Assembly: GCA_024233085.1 (NCBI GenBank)
Contig: JACKQC010000006.1
Location: forward strand, 62,001-126,000
DNA: 64,000 nucleotides
Reading direction: 5' to 3'
Source: Akkermansiaceae bacterium
Lineage (GTDB): Bacteria; Verrucomicrobiota; Verrucomicrobiia; Verrucomicrobiales; DEV007
Below, one piece after another: positions 15,950 to 25,786 of this stretch (the stretch's first letter is position 1; each line of letters begins with the position of its first letter). The position numbers were made by a program, and so were the translations under genes. The notes under the pieces were generated by a model. That model was not told the origin of the DNA and did no database searches. It was given only the letters and a program-made list of their open reading frames with translations.

Positions 15950-17347
15950 TCAGCGAATCGTCTCCAGGCGCTGCCGCCACACCCAGCTCGCGCCCTCGGC
16001 GAGCGCGGGACTCTCGAGCCGATAACCGTCCGGCTCGGACACGTAACGGGGCGCGTCGCCGCCGATGCCGAGGCCCTCGAGGGTCTCCGGATAAACGCCC
16101 GTCCTCAGCCGGTGACGTTCCAGCGCCACCGCGAAGCGGGCGTGGCGGCGCTGCGTCTCGATCTCCAGGGCGCGGGCGCCGAGTTCCCGCAGGGCGGGCA
16201 GCGAAAACCAGAGCATCACATTTTCCGGGGTCGGCTCGCCGTTGGCGGTCTCGGTCTCGAGCCGGAGAATGCGCTCGAGATTTGGCTCGCTCCGAAGCGG
16301 GCCGCCCTCGCCGCCGTCGGTGAACCAATAGCGCTGTGTCGCGTCCGCGTAGCGGAGCAGGGCCCGGGTGCGCGTCCACCGCGGCAGGGCGGAATTCATT
16401 CCCGGAAAAACGAGGAGATTCGCCCGGCTTTCCGATTGGCGAATCAGCGCCGCGCGCTCGAATCTTAGCGTCCGCAGCAACTGCGCGCGAAACTCGAAGC
16501 GGGCCAGCTCGGCGTCCGCCGCGGCCAACTGGCCGTCGGTGAAAGCCCCGGCGCGCAGTCCGTGCCAGAGCGCCTCCAGGCCGGCGGAATCGAAGAGCAC
16601 CGTCCGCATCGTGAACGGCACCAGGCCGTCGCCCTCCGCGCCGAGCCGGATAAGTCGGAGCAACGCGAGGATGCGATCCGCCGATTCGGCGCGCCGGGCG
16701 CCGTCCGGCGACTGGGCCAGCGCGATGCTTTCCAGACGCAGCGCCTTCGAGGCCGCCAGCACGCCGGGGGCGTGGGGCAGGACGGTCGCGTAGGGCATCT
16801 CGCGGTCGTAGGGGTAGAGCGCCGCGCTCCGCTCCGCGAGCCCGGCGGCGAGGGCATCCGCGATTTCCCGGCCAGGCTCGAGCCGGCGCAGCATTTCCAC
16901 CGCGGCATTGGCGGCGGCTTCAGGAAGGTAAGCCGCCAGGTCGAGGGGCTCGCCGGCCCGGAATGCGGCCTTTTCGGTCGATTTTGGCGGGACAAGGCGT
17001 CCGTCGGCGAAAGGATCGAGCCGCGTCAGGCGTCCGGTCGCGACACCGGTCTCCCGATAGGAATCGGCCAGCTCGACGATGAGCGGATGTCTCGCGAAAT
17101 TCCGCGCATCGGGCACCGCGCGCGGCGGCGGCAGCAGAACGTCGAGGGAAAACACCTCGCCTTTCGCCTCCCAATCGCGCCGAAAGGCGTCCCAGCGCCG
17201 GTCGGCGATCTCGTTTCCCAGCGGAAAGGCGACCGCCCATCCCAGAGCCGGCAGCACCGCGAGCATCCCGAGCGCCACGACAAACCAGCGATGCAATCGC
17301 GGCTTTCGCGGCGCGACGGGAGCGGGTGTCTGCGTTTCGGGTTTCAT
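15950..17347 (-). CDS. Membrane-anchored protein of unknown function
   Basis: A 465-aa protein with an N-terminal signal anchor after a Pro/Arg-rich start (LHRWFVVALGMLAVLPALGW), followed by a soluble, mostly helical Arg/Glu/Leu-rich domain. The C-terminus has RRHARFAVALERHRLRTGVYPETLEGLG, a pattern also seen at the ends of type-II-secretion-like pseudopilins and some uncharacterised PVC proteins. Its start is 23 bp downstream of the oxidoreductase stop. Function unknown. Confidence 0.6.
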   Translation of the reverse strand: MKPETQTPAPVAPRKPRLHRWFVVALGMLAVLPALGWAVAFPLGNEIADRRWDAFRRDWEAKGEVFSLDVLLPPPRAVPDARNFARHPLIVELADSYRETGVATGRLTRLDPFADGRLVPPKSTEKAAFRAGEPLDLAAYLPEAAANAAVEMLRRLEPGREIADALAAGLAERSAALYPYDREMPYATVLPHAPGVLAASKALRLESIALAQSPDGARRAESADRILALLRLIRLGAEGDGLVPFTMRTVLFDSAGLEALWHGLRAGAFTDGQLAAADAELARFEFRAQLLRTLRFERAALIRQSESRANLLVFPGMNSALPRWTRTRALLRYADATQRYWFTDGGEGGPLRSEPNLERILRLETETANGEPTPENVMLWFSLPALRELGARALEIETQRRHARFAVALERHRLRTGVYPETLEGLGIGGDAPRYVSEPDGYRLESPALAEGASWVWRQRLETIR

Positions 17348-17370
17348 CGGGAATGATTCGAAAAGGCGGG

Positions 17371-18450
17371 TCAACCGAGAGCCTTTTCCAGGCCCGAGGC
17401 CCGGAGCACACACTCCTGCACGGCCAGGTCGTGGGCGCTGTCGAACTCGCTCGCCTTTTCCCCGCGAATCACAGCCGCCAGATCGGCGCAGTCGCCCACG
17501 TAGCGGGAGTAGGGCGGCTCGAAGGGTATGTCCTGGTACCCCTTCTTCAGGCCGCCGTCCCGCGCCCGCGACAGCGCGAGCCGGATCGCCGGACGGTCGA
17601 GCGGCTGGATGTGGCAGGTGCCTTCCGTGCCGCAGACGGTGAAATGCCGGCGCGCCCCGCCCTCGACTTCGACGGCGGCCGACCGCACGGTGGCGGTGGC
17701 CCTCGGGTATTCGAACACGGCGAGCATGTTGTCCATCAACCTGTCGCCGCCGATCGTCTGACGGGGAAAGGCGGTGACCTTGTCCGGCATGCCCAGCACC
17801 CCGACGGTGAGGTCGATGATGTGGCAGCCCAGCTCGAACATGATCCCGCCCGGGTACTCCTCCAGGCCGCGCCGTCCCTTGGCGTCGACGACCTTCGACA
17901 TCACGGTCTCGACCTCGAAGGGCTCGCCCAGCCAGCCTTTCTTCAGCAAGTCGCGCATCGTCACCACCGCCGGGTTGAAACGATACATGTATCCCATCTG
18001 CACGGTCAGGCCCTTCGCTCCCGCCTTCTCATGAATGCGCCGGAGAGGCGGCAGCGACTCGCCCGCCGGTTTGTCGAGGTGGATGTGAAAACCCGCGTCG
18101 ATCGCCATCTCGGCGTATTTTAAAAGATCGCGCACCTCGGTCTCGATCCCGACCGCCGCGAGCCCGGGCAGATTGAGGGCCTGCTCGACCGTCAGAAAAG
18201 GCAGATCGCCATAGGTCTTCGAGGCTTTGGCGGAGGCGACGCGCTCCGGGTCCGGCTCCGCGACTCCCAGGACCTCCCAGTCCGGACTTTTCCGGTAGGC
18301 GTCGATCTTGTTCGCGTGGGCGTGGCCGGTGCCGATCTGAACATATTTGAGCGGCGTCTTTTTGGCGCCGGCCCCGCGCAGGATCGCCGGTACCGTGGTC
18401 GCGGCCACGCCGGACGCGAGCGAAACGAGAGTGGAACGGCGGGTCGGCAT
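17371..18450 (-). CDS. Gfo/Idh/MocA-family oxidoreductase, exported
   Basis: An NAD(P)-dependent sugar or inositol oxidoreductase-like protein of 359 aa. The N-terminus (MPTRRSTLVSLASGVAATTV) resembles a Tat-type signal with a single RR. The Rossmann fold begins at KYVQIGTGHAHANKIDAY and includes HLDKPAGESL, the family's EKP motif as DKP, and MGYMYRFNPAV. The substrate domain has GGIMFELGCHIIDLTVGVLG. It is 59 bp downstream of a TIM-barrel epimerase-like gene, the common pairing for sugar or cyclitol degradation in this phylum. Substrate unknown. Confidence 0.85.
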   Translation of the reverse strand: MPTRRSTLVSLASGVAATTVPAILRGAGAKKTPLKYVQIGTGHAHANKIDAYRKSPDWEVLGVAEPDPERVASAKASKTYGDLPFLTVEQALNLPGLAAVGIETEVRDLLKYAEMAIDAGFHIHLDKPAGESLPPLRRIHEKAGAKGLTVQMGYMYRFNPAVVTMRDLLKKGWLGEPFEVETVMSKVVDAKGRRGLEEYPGGIMFELGCHIIDLTVGVLGMPDKVTAFPRQTIGGDRLMDNMLAVFEYPRATATVRSAAVEVEGGARRHFTVCGTEGTCHIQPLDRPAIRLALSRARDGGLKKGYQDIPFEPPYSRYVGDCADLAAVIRGEKASEFDSAHDLAVQECVLRASGLEKALG

Positions 18451-18509
18451 ACGAAGCGAAGAAGCGGCCCAAGATCGCCTCGATTCGCGGAAAACGCACG
18501 CTTTTCTTC

Positions 18510-19427
18510 TCAGTTTTTCTTCTCAGATATGAGATTTCTAAAAATCTTTCGCTGTTCTTTGAGGGCCGCGACCGGATCTTCGCGTTTCGTGGAGGATTCC
18601 AGCAGGCACCAGCCGGAATATTTCGTGGCCACCAGCTTCGCAAAAAGCTCCGGATACGGATAGGGACGGAATTTGCCGTCGAGATCGTGAAAATGCAGCG
18701 TGTCGCCGAACCACGGACGCGCGAGGTCGAAATTGGCGGCGAATCCCCCGCCGGACTCGATGTCGGGATCGTTGCAGTTCCAGCAGAGGCGGGCGTTCTG
18801 GTGGTCGCAGGCTTCCATGACCTGGACGATAACCTCCGGCGGCGCGAGCTGGCCGTGAACCTCGAGGCGCACGAGTTGCCCAAGATTTTGACCGAACTCG
18901 GCGACTTCCCGGAGCGCGGCCGCGATCTGCGCGATCGTTTTTTCCCGCGGCACTTCCTTGTGGAAATCGTTGGGCTTCACCTTCACCCCGGTGGCGCCAA
19001 TATCGTGGCTGAGTTCGAGAAAGGCCTTCGTGCGCTCGATGGACTTTTTCAGGACGGCGGGATCGGGGCTGTCGAAGCGCTCGTCGCTGCCCGGCCCGAC
19101 ACAGACGACGGAACTGTCGGCGAAGCGTTTCCGCACCTCCTCGCGGGCGGCGGCGGACAGCTCGGGTTCGACGCCGTGGGCGTGGGTGGCGCGCAACTCG
19201 ACGCCCTCGACCTCGGCGGCCTCGCAGTGGCGGATCAGGGTCGGCAGGTCCCAGTCTTTCCCCCACTGGTAGGTCACCATGCCGAAGCGAGGCAACAGGG
19301 TTGAGTCGGCGGCCCAACCCTGTTGGGTCGAAAATCCGGCCGCCAGGAGGGCCGAGGAGCCCGCCAGCTTCAGGAAACGGCGGCGTTCGGGGGAATCGAT
19401 CGCATTCGGGGGAAGGTTCGCGTTCAT
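18510..19427 (-). CDS. Tat-exported sugar phosphate isomerase/epimerase-type TIM barrel
   Basis: A 305-aa protein of the xylose-isomerase-like TIM-barrel family. A twin-arginine signal (SPERRRFLKLAGSSALLAAG) is followed directly by a peptide encoded by a palindromic repeat (residues 33-47, STQQGWAADSTLLPR), then the barrel: FGMVTYQWGKDWDL, EVEGVELRATHAHG, GVKVKPNDFH, RLEVHGQ, LCWNCNDPD, and the metal-site-like DTLHFHDLDGKF. It probably acts on a keto-sugar or inosose with the neighbouring oxidoreductase. ATG 19427 fits the Tat signal. Confidence 0.8.
   Translation of the reverse strand: MNANLPPNAIDSPERRRFLKLAGSSALLAAGFSTQQGWAADSTLLPRFGMVTYQWGKDWDLPTLIRHCEAAEVEGVELRATHAHGVEPELSAAAREEVRKRFADSSVVCVGPGSDERFDSPDPAVLKKSIERTKAFLELSHDIGATGVKVKPNDFHKEVPREKTIAQIAAALREVAEFGQNLGQLVRLEVHGQLAPPEVIVQVMEACDHQNARLCWNCNDPDIESGGGFAANFDLARPWFGDTLHFHDLDGKFRPYPYPELFAKLVATKYSGWCLLESSTKREDPVAALKEQRKIFRNLISEKKN
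19289..19329. repeat. Palindromic repeat inside a coding region
   Basis: Core 19289-19307 (GAGGCAACAGGGTTGAGTC), spacer GGC, core 19311-19329 (GGCCCAACCCTGTTGGGTC). It lies in frame in the TIM-barrel gene, between signal peptide and mature domain. Confidence 0.9.
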
Positions 19428-19452
19428 CGTCGCCCATCTTGAAGGGCTTCCC

Positions 19453-19498
19453 CCGAAAAAGAAAGCTCCGTCTTCGCCCACCGGGGACGAAGACGGAG
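19453..19498 (-). terminator. Rho-independent terminator
   Basis: Perfect 11-bp stem CTCCGTCTTCG / CGAAGACGGAG (19466-19476, 19488-19498). Read leftward it is followed by CTTTCTTTTT. It would stop transcripts from the small membrane-protein gene at 19566-19739. Confidence 0.75.
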
Positions 19499-19565
19499 TC
19501 CCTTTTCTCCCATGCCTACAGAACGACAACAAGGGTTGTCAAAAATAAGAACCGGTCGGGTCCGG

Positions 19566-19739
19566 CTAGACGCCCTTCACGGCGGTGCCGGTCGCGAGGA
19601 CGGCCCACCCGGCCATGGCGAGCCAGAAGACATTGGCGTGCAGCACCGGAACGGCATCGACAAACTTAAAGACCAAAGCGAGAACCGCGAGAATCAGCGA
19701 GAGGTAGAAGACGATTTTCTTCGGGGGACTGAGGGTCAT
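19566..19739 (-). CDS. Small two-helix membrane protein
   Basis: A 57-aa protein with two predicted transmembrane helices (KIVFYLSLILAVLALVFKFV and ANVFWLAMAGWAVLATGTAV). It is similar in layout to small inner-membrane proteins of unknown function in verrucomicrobia. ATG 19739 is chosen because the helix pair begins there. A terminator follows at 19453-19498. Confidence 0.55.
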   Translation of the reverse strand: MTLSPPKKIVFYLSLILAVLALVFKFVDAVPVLHANVFWLAMAGWAVLATGTAVKGV

Positions 19740-19880
19740 AATATTTTGGGGGTTAACGATTTGAGACCAAGACTTTCGATTTTCGAATTGGATACAATTC
19801 AGAAAACCGTCCCCGTGATATCGAATCGAAACGCGTCCGCCAAGAAAAATGTTTCGGGGAAGCAAAAAACCAATTCACCG

Positions 19881-19906
19881 TTGATTTTTACAATAATTAT
19901 TATAAT
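19881..19906 (+). promoter_or_regulatory. Possible promoter of the hybrid kinase
   Basis: TTGATT (19881-19886) and TATAAT (19901-19906), 14 nt apart, in an AT-rich stretch just before the kinase start. The spacing is shorter than ideal. Confidence 0.3.
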
Positions 19907-19939
19907 TTTCATACTTACGCAGGTTCCAACCTCACTGTT

Positions 19940-22483
19940 GTGTCCGTCCGTCGCCTCTTGCTCAGCATTTCCGGCGTCGCGATCAGATTGATTCTGCTCG
20001 CGAGCCTGACCTTGTGCCCGGCGGGAGCGTATTACCTGCTGGCCCGACGATCGGCCGAGCAGACCTTTCGCGAGCGGCTGCACAATTCCGTCGAAATCGC
20101 CGCCGCCGGGCTTGACGAGAGCCTCCTGCGAGAGCCGTCGGGCTCCACGGAGACGGGAGGGAGCAATCCCCTGCTGGGCCGGCTCGCGACGCTGCGGTTT
20201 TCGGGCCTGCTGCGCGAACTGAACCCGCGGCTGATGGTGTTCGAAAACCGCACCGGCGCCGCCTCGGAACCCGGGGCGCTGCTGCCGAAGGAAACGCTCG
20301 CCATCGGGCGCGAGGACGAGTCGGTGCTCACTCTCGACGACGATCCGGTGCGAAAGGCCCTGGGAGGCGCGGCGGCGACCGGGGTCATCCGGTTCGCGGA
20401 GGACGCGCCCTTCAAGCCGCTGGCCTGGATGCTGACGGTTTTCCCCGAGGCTCTCGAGTTGTTCGGGAAAGAGGAACCGGCCCGACAGATCGTGGCGTCC
20501 GCGCCGATCCATGGGCGGGACGGTGCGACGGTGGGCGCCCTCGCGGTGGAGGCCCGGCTGCCGGCGGGGCTCTCCGGCTTTGTTCAGTTGGGTTCTCAAT
20601 GGGTGTCTCTCGCCACGGCGGTTCTGTTGCTCGGCGGCTGGCTCCTCCGCCGCCGCGGCCGGCGCCTGCGGTCGGATTTCGCCGAGATCACCGAGGCCCT
20701 GCGCGAGATCCGCGACGGCAACTACGAGTTTCAGCTTTCCGAGGCGGGCGGGGAGGCCCAGCGGAGGGCGCAGGGGATGTTCAACGACACGCTGCGCCAG
20801 CTCCGCCGCACGCTGGACGAACTCTACCAGGCGCGGCAGGCGAAGACCGACTTCCTCGCCAACATGTCTCACGAGATCCGCACCCCGATGAACGGCATCA
20901 TCGGCACCCTCAATCTCCTCCGCGACACGGGGCTGTCGGAGGACCAGCGCGGGCTGGTTGAAGTGATGCAGAGCAGCGGCTACAATCTTCTCCACCTGAT
21001 CAACGACGTGCTCGACTTCTCGAAGATCGAGTCCCGCACCCTGAAGCTGGAGAAGGGACCGGTCAAAATCCGCGAGATGATCGGCGAGGTGACCGACATG
21101 TTCGCCTACGCGGCGGCGGAGAAGGACCTGGAGCTGGTTCACTTCATCGACGACAGCGTGCCGGACGTCATTTTCGGCGACCGGGCGCGCATCCAGCAGA
21201 TTCTCATCAACCTCGTCGCCAACGCGATCAAGTTCACGGAGAAGGGGGAGGTTCTCATCACCGTGCTCAGCCGCTTTTCCCGGGACCCGTCGCGGGCGGA
21301 CGAAAACCACGTTCATTTCTCGGTCCGCGACACCGGCGTGGGCATCGCGGAGGAGAATCTGGAGCGGATCTTCCTGGCCTTCACCCAGACGGACGAAACC
21401 ACCACCCGGAAGCACGGCGGCACGGGGCTGGGCCTGACCATCAGCCGGGAGCTGTGCCGCATGATGGGCGCCGACCTCGAAGTCGAAAGCGAGGTGTGGC
21501 GCGGATCGCATTTCTTTTTCGACCTCCCCTGCGGCAGTCTGGTGGTGAACGAAAGCCAGGGCGAGACATCCGAAACCGCCCGCTACCAGAGCGCCATCGG
21601 CGGCCGCAACATCGCCATCGTCTGCCTCAACGCGCCGCTCGGCACCTTGATCGGCCACATCTGCCGCCGCTTTGGCGCCGACACCAAGGTGATCCAGGAC
21701 CTTTCCCCGGTCGCCGGCAACGCTCTCCTGCAACATCCGCCCGAGGCCGTCATCATCGATCCCCGCGGGCAGGACATACGCATCGTGCAGACGCTGTGCC
21801 AGAGTCTCACCACCCACGGCATCCCGTGGATCGGCCTGCTCAACGCCAAGGAACGCATTCCCGATCCGGCCGCCTTCGGCGGGGCGAAGGTCACCTTCTG
21901 CATCAAGCCGGTGAGCGACGCGAAGATCGGCGAGGCCCTCTGCCGTCTGCTCGATCCCTCCGCGCTGGAGCCCGTCTCCACCGATCTCCTGCTGGAGGCC
22001 GATCCGCGGCGCTTCGGCCGCCAGCATCCCGCCCGCATCATGCTGGTCGAGGATGTCGCGATGAACCAGAAAATCTGCACGAAGATCCTGCAGAACCTCG
22101 GTTTCGAAAACATCGAGGTGGCCGGCAACGGCGAACAGGCCCTGCAACGGGTCGAGGAGGACCCGCCGGACATCATTTTCATGGACCTCCAGATGCCCGT
22201 CATGGGCGGCCTGGAAGCGGCCCAGCGCATCCGCTCGAACTCCGGCCTGTCGAAACAGCCCGTCATCATCGCCATCACCGGATACGCCCTCAGCGGCGTG
22301 AAGGAATCCTGCTTCAACGCCGGGATGGACGATTTCATGACGAAACCGATCAACGTCGACTCGCTCAAGGACGCCGTCTCGCGCAACTACCAGAAGCTCT
22401 CCACGCAGCATCACGACCCGCCCGCCGCCGGGACGTTCGAAAGCCGCCGCGGCACGCTGCCCCACCGCGCCACCTCGTCGTGA
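19940..22483 (+). CDS. Hybrid sensor histidine kinase with pseudo-receiver and receiver
   Basis: An 847-aa membrane sensor. Two transmembrane helices (about 12-34 and 219-238) flank a periplasmic domain of about 185 residues. A HAMP-like linker leads to HisKA with NMSHEIRTPMNG (His311), then HATPase (NLVANAIKF, DTGVGI, GGTGLGL). A first receiver-like domain (about 550-665) has lost the acidic pair of strand 1, so it looks degenerate. The C-terminal receiver has the acid pair VEDV, Asp749 in FMDLQMPVMGG and the conserved Lys in MTKPI. There is no Hpt domain, so phosphate presumably goes to a separate partner. GTG start. Signal unknown. Confidence 0.88.
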   Translation: MSVRRLLLSISGVAIRLILLASLTLCPAGAYYLLARRSAEQTFRERLHNSVEIAAAGLDESLLREPSGSTETGGSNPLLGRLATLRFSGLLRELNPRLMVFENRTGAASEPGALLPKETLAIGREDESVLTLDDDPVRKALGGAAATGVIRFAEDAPFKPLAWMLTVFPEALELFGKEEPARQIVASAPIHGRDGATVGALAVEARLPAGLSGFVQLGSQWVSLATAVLLLGGWLLRRRGRRLRSDFAEITEALREIRDGNYEFQLSEAGGEAQRRAQGMFNDTLRQLRRTLDELYQARQAKTDFLANMSHEIRTPMNGIIGTLNLLRDTGLSEDQRGLVEVMQSSGYNLLHLINDVLDFSKIESRTLKLEKGPVKIREMIGEVTDMFAYAAAEKDLELVHFIDDSVPDVIFGDRARIQQILINLVANAIKFTEKGEVLITVLSRFSRDPSRADENHVHFSVRDTGVGIAEENLERIFLAFTQTDETTTRKHGGTGLGLTISRELCRMMGADLEVESEVWRGSHFFFDLPCGSLVVNESQGETSETARYQSAIGGRNIAIVCLNAPLGTLIGHICRRFGADTKVIQDLSPVAGNALLQHPPEAVIIDPRGQDIRIVQTLCQSLTTHGIPWIGLLNAKERIPDPAAFGGAKVTFCIKPVSDAKIGEALCRLLDPSALEPVSTDLLLEADPRRFGRQHPARIMLVEDVAMNQKICTKILQNLGFENIEVAGNGEQALQRVEEDPPDIIFMDLQMPVMGGLEAAQRIRSNSGLSKQPVIIAITGYALSGVKESCFNAGMDDFMTKPINVDSLKDAVSRNYQKLSTQHHDPPAAGTFESRRGTLPHRATSS

Positions 22484-22498
22484 CGGACCGGTTTCCCG

Positions 22499-25400
22499 TC
22501 ATACCGAGACCGGTTCGCCCTCGTGTTTCCCTTCGTCGGCGGGGCGCTCGGCATTTTTCGCCGCGTATTCGCCGAGCCCGAAAAGGCGCTTGAGGTCCTC
22601 CACCACCAGGTAGGACACCGGCACCAGGAACAGGGTGATGAAGGTCGCGAACATCACGCCGTACCCGAGGCTGACCGCCATCGGGATGAGAATCTGCGCC
22701 TGGGTGCTGTCGAGATTCAGCAGCGGGTAGAGCCCGGCGAAAGTCGTGATCGACGTCAGCAGGATGGGCCGGAAACGCGCCGCGCCCGCGTGTCGAACCG
22801 CCTCGAAGAGCGCCATGCCCTCGCGCCGCCGGCGATTGATGTAGTCCACCAGCACGAGGCTGTCGTTCACGACCACGCCGGCGCAGGCGATCATGCCGAA
22901 TTCACTGAGCTTGCTCAGCGGGTGTCCCTCGATCAGGTGGCCCAGCACCGCGCCGATCAGGCCGAAGGGAATCACCATCATCACCAGCAAAGGCTGCAGG
23001 TAGGATCGGAACGGGATCGCCAGCATCGCGTAAATGCCGAACATCGCGATGCCCCAACCGATCAGCAGCGCTCGGTTCGCCTCGCGCTCGTCCCGCGCCT
23101 CGCCCTCGAAGCTGTAGTTCATCCCCGGATAATGCGAAACGGTCTCCGCGAGGAAGCCGCTCAGATCCTCCCGGATCGCCTCGAGGTCCACGTTTTCCTT
23201 GTCCGCGTCCGACTCGATATCGACCGAGCGATTGCGGTTGATGCGCTCGATCCGCGGCAGACTGCGGCCCACCGCGGCCTCCGCCACCGAGGTGAAGGGC
23301 ACCTCCGTCCCCTCCGGCGTCCGGATGCGCATCCGCTCCAGCGCCGCCAGCGAGCGCCGGTCCCGCTGCGGATAGCGCAGCATCACGCGCACCTCGTCCC
23401 GGCCGCGCATGATCCGCTGCACCTCCTCGCCGTAGAAAGCCTGCCGCACCTGCCGCGCCAGATCGGCCATCGTCAGCCCGAATTGCTCGGCCTCCGGCCG
23501 GATTTTCAACTGAATCTCCTCGCGCGCGTCGTCCAGGCTGTCCGTGATGTCGAACAGTCCGCGGTAGGACTCGAGCTTCTCCCGGATCGCCGCCGCCGCC
23601 TCGGCGAGATGGGCCGGATGGTTTCCCGTCAGCTGGATGTCGATCGGTTCCCGGCCGCGGAACATCTCCGCGCGAAAGGTCAGCTCCTTCGCCCCCACGA
23701 TCGGCCCGATCATTTCCCGCCAGTCGCTGACAATGGCGCGGTTTTCCAGGTGAAATCCCCTCGCCCGCCGGTCCTCCCGCGCCATCAGGTAAAAGGTCAC
23801 CTCGCCCAAGTGCGTCTGTCCCGACGATCCCCGCGAGCGCGACGAGGAAAAGCCCTGCCCGCCGACCGAGGTCAGCACGTCCTCCACCACCGAGGCCCCG
23901 TCCGCCGTGCGGTATTTGTCGCGCAGCGTCTCGACCATGCCCTCGATGCGCAGGATCTCCCGCTCCGTCACCTCGAAGGGCGCGCCCTCCTGCATCGTCA
24001 GCCGGCACGAGACGCGGTCGCTTTCCACCACCGGAAAGGACACCCGCGAGATGCGGCCGCCCGCGATCCAGCCGATCGTCACCGCCATCACCGCGATGAA
24101 GACCGCCGCCGTCAGGTAACGCCATTGCAGCGCCCATTCCAGCGCCGGCTGGTAGAATTTCGCCACCAGCCGCTCCAGCCCGTGCGCGAAAAACTCCTGA
24201 AACCGCGTGAACCAGCCCCGCCGGTCCTTCGCGAAATGGCAGTGGGTCAGGTGCGAGGGAAAAATCAGCTTCGACTCGATCAGCGAAAACATCAGCACCA
24301 GGATCACGATGGTCGCGATCTGACCCTGCCAGTGCCGGTCGTGGCCCGAACCGAAAAACATCGTCGCGAAGGCCAGGATCGTCGTCAGCACCCCGAAGGT
24401 CACCGGCAGCGACACCTCCTTCGCCCCCTCCACCGACGCCGTCTGCACGTCCACCCCCCGCCGCTGCCAGGTGTAGATGTTTTCCCCGACCACGATGGCG
24501 TCGTCCACCACCACCCCGAGCACCAGGATGAAGGCGAAGAGACTCACGATATTGATCGACACCCCCACCAGCGGCATCACCGCCAGCGTCCCGAGAAAAC
24601 AGATCGGCACCCCCACCACGACCCAGAAAGCCAGGCTCGGCCGCAAAAACAACGCCAGCAGAAGGAAGACAAAGATCGCGCTCTGCCATCCCGAGTTCAG
24701 CAGCGTCTCCAGGCGGCCCCGCACGATCGCCGACTGGTCCGACCAGTAGTCGATCCCCACATTCAGCCGCTCCAGCCGCACCGCCGCCTCCTTCATGTAA
24801 TCCTTCACCTCGTCGGCGATGCGGATCGCACTCTGGTTTCCCTCGCGAAAGACCACGATCAGCACGCAGCGCTTCCCGTTGAACCGCGCCTCGAACGGAT
24901 TTTCATCAAACCCGTCGTCGATCCGCGCCACATCCGCCAGACTCAGCCGCGAGCCGTCCTCCCGCGTCAGCAGCGTGATCTTCTCGAAGTCCGCCTGCCG
25001 GTAGGCCCGCCCTTTCGTGCGCAGCGCGATCTCGCCCGAAGCCGTCTGCAGCGTGCCCGCCGGCACGTCGATCGATGACGCCCGCAGCGCCTGCGCCACC
25101 TGCTCAAAGCTCAGCCCGTAGCGCTGCAACGCCCCCTCGTCGATCTCGATCGCGATCTCGTAGGGCCGCACCCCCTGCAGCTCCGCGCCCGTCACCTCGG
25201 GCAGCGCCGCGATTTCGTCCCGCACCTGGGCCCCGAGTTCCTTCAGGTCCCGCTCCGCCATGTCGGAAAACAGCACCACCGTGATGACCCAGCGATTCGA
25301 ATCCTCCAGCCGCACCGACACCTTCTCCGCGTCGCCCGGCGGGAAATCCGGGATCGCGTTCACCCGCGCCTCGATGTCGTCGAGCGCCTCGCGGATGTCG

Positions 25401-25696
25401 TAGTCCTCGTCGATTTCGACCGACACCGTGCCGCCCGTCTCCGAGGCCGAGGCGATCATCTCGTCGATGCCCTCCACGTCCGCGATGGCCTCCTCGATGC
25501 GAATCACGATGGATTCCTCCACCTCCTCCGGCGTCGCGCCGCGATAGGGCACCCGGACATTGATCCAGCGGCTGTCGTATTCCGGAAACACCTCCAGCGG
25601 AATGCGCCGCAGCGCCAGCGTCGCCACGCCCGCCACCGCGATCGCCAGCATCAGCAGATTGGCGGCCACACCGTTCCTGGCGAAAAAGGCGATCAT
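22499..25696 (-). CDS. AcrB/HAE1-type RND efflux permease
   Basis: A 1065-aa inner-membrane RND transporter that would export hydrophobic or amphipathic compounds using proton-motive force. It starts MIAFFARNGVAANLLMLAIAV and has the RND periplasmic start FPEYDSRWINVRVPYRGATPEEVEESI, the proton-relay motif LGVVVDDAIVVGENI (around 392-405), and the second repeat with GMIACAGVVVNDSLVLVDYINRRR. No membrane-fusion protein or TolC-like gene is next to it; downstream comes the oppositely oriented kinase and upstream an intergenic gap. It may use adaptors encoded elsewhere, or belong to the adaptor-independent group. Confidence 0.9.
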   Translation of the reverse strand: MIAFFARNGVAANLLMLAIAVAGVATLALRRIPLEVFPEYDSRWINVRVPYRGATPEEVEESIVIRIEEAIADVEGIDEMIASASETGGTVSVEIDEDYDIREALDDIEARVNAIPDFPPGDAEKVSVRLEDSNRWVITVVLFSDMAERDLKELGAQVRDEIAALPEVTGAELQGVRPYEIAIEIDEGALQRYGLSFEQVAQALRASSIDVPAGTLQTASGEIALRTKGRAYRQADFEKITLLTREDGSRLSLADVARIDDGFDENPFEARFNGKRCVLIVVFREGNQSAIRIADEVKDYMKEAAVRLERLNVGIDYWSDQSAIVRGRLETLLNSGWQSAIFVFLLLALFLRPSLAFWVVVGVPICFLGTLAVMPLVGVSINIVSLFAFILVLGVVVDDAIVVGENIYTWQRRGVDVQTASVEGAKEVSLPVTFGVLTTILAFATMFFGSGHDRHWQGQIATIVILVLMFSLIESKLIFPSHLTHCHFAKDRRGWFTRFQEFFAHGLERLVAKFYQPALEWALQWRYLTAAVFIAVMAVTIGWIAGGRISRVSFPVVESDRVSCRLTMQEGAPFEVTEREILRIEGMVETLRDKYRTADGASVVEDVLTSVGGQGFSSSRSRGSSGQTHLGEVTFYLMAREDRRARGFHLENRAIVSDWREMIGPIVGAKELTFRAEMFRGREPIDIQLTGNHPAHLAEAAAAIREKLESYRGLFDITDSLDDAREEIQLKIRPEAEQFGLTMADLARQVRQAFYGEEVQRIMRGRDEVRVMLRYPQRDRRSLAALERMRIRTPEGTEVPFTSVAEAAVGRSLPRIERINRNRSVDIESDADKENVDLEAIREDLSGFLAETVSHYPGMNYSFEGEARDEREANRALLIGWGIAMFGIYAMLAIPFRSYLQPLLVMMVIPFGLIGAVLGHLIEGHPLSKLSEFGMIACAGVVVNDSLVLVDYINRRRREGMALFEAVRHAGAARFRPILLTSITTFAGLYPLLNLDSTQAQILIPMAVSLGYGVMFATFITLFLVPVSYLVVEDLKRLFGLGEYAAKNAERPADEGKHEGEPVSV

Positions 25697-25786
25697 GGGG
25701 GCGGCGGCGCGGTCGGGCGGAGGAAAAACTTCCGCGAACTATGCCGGATTCCCCCCCGCCCTGTCAAAGCGGGAAAAAGACCTCCC

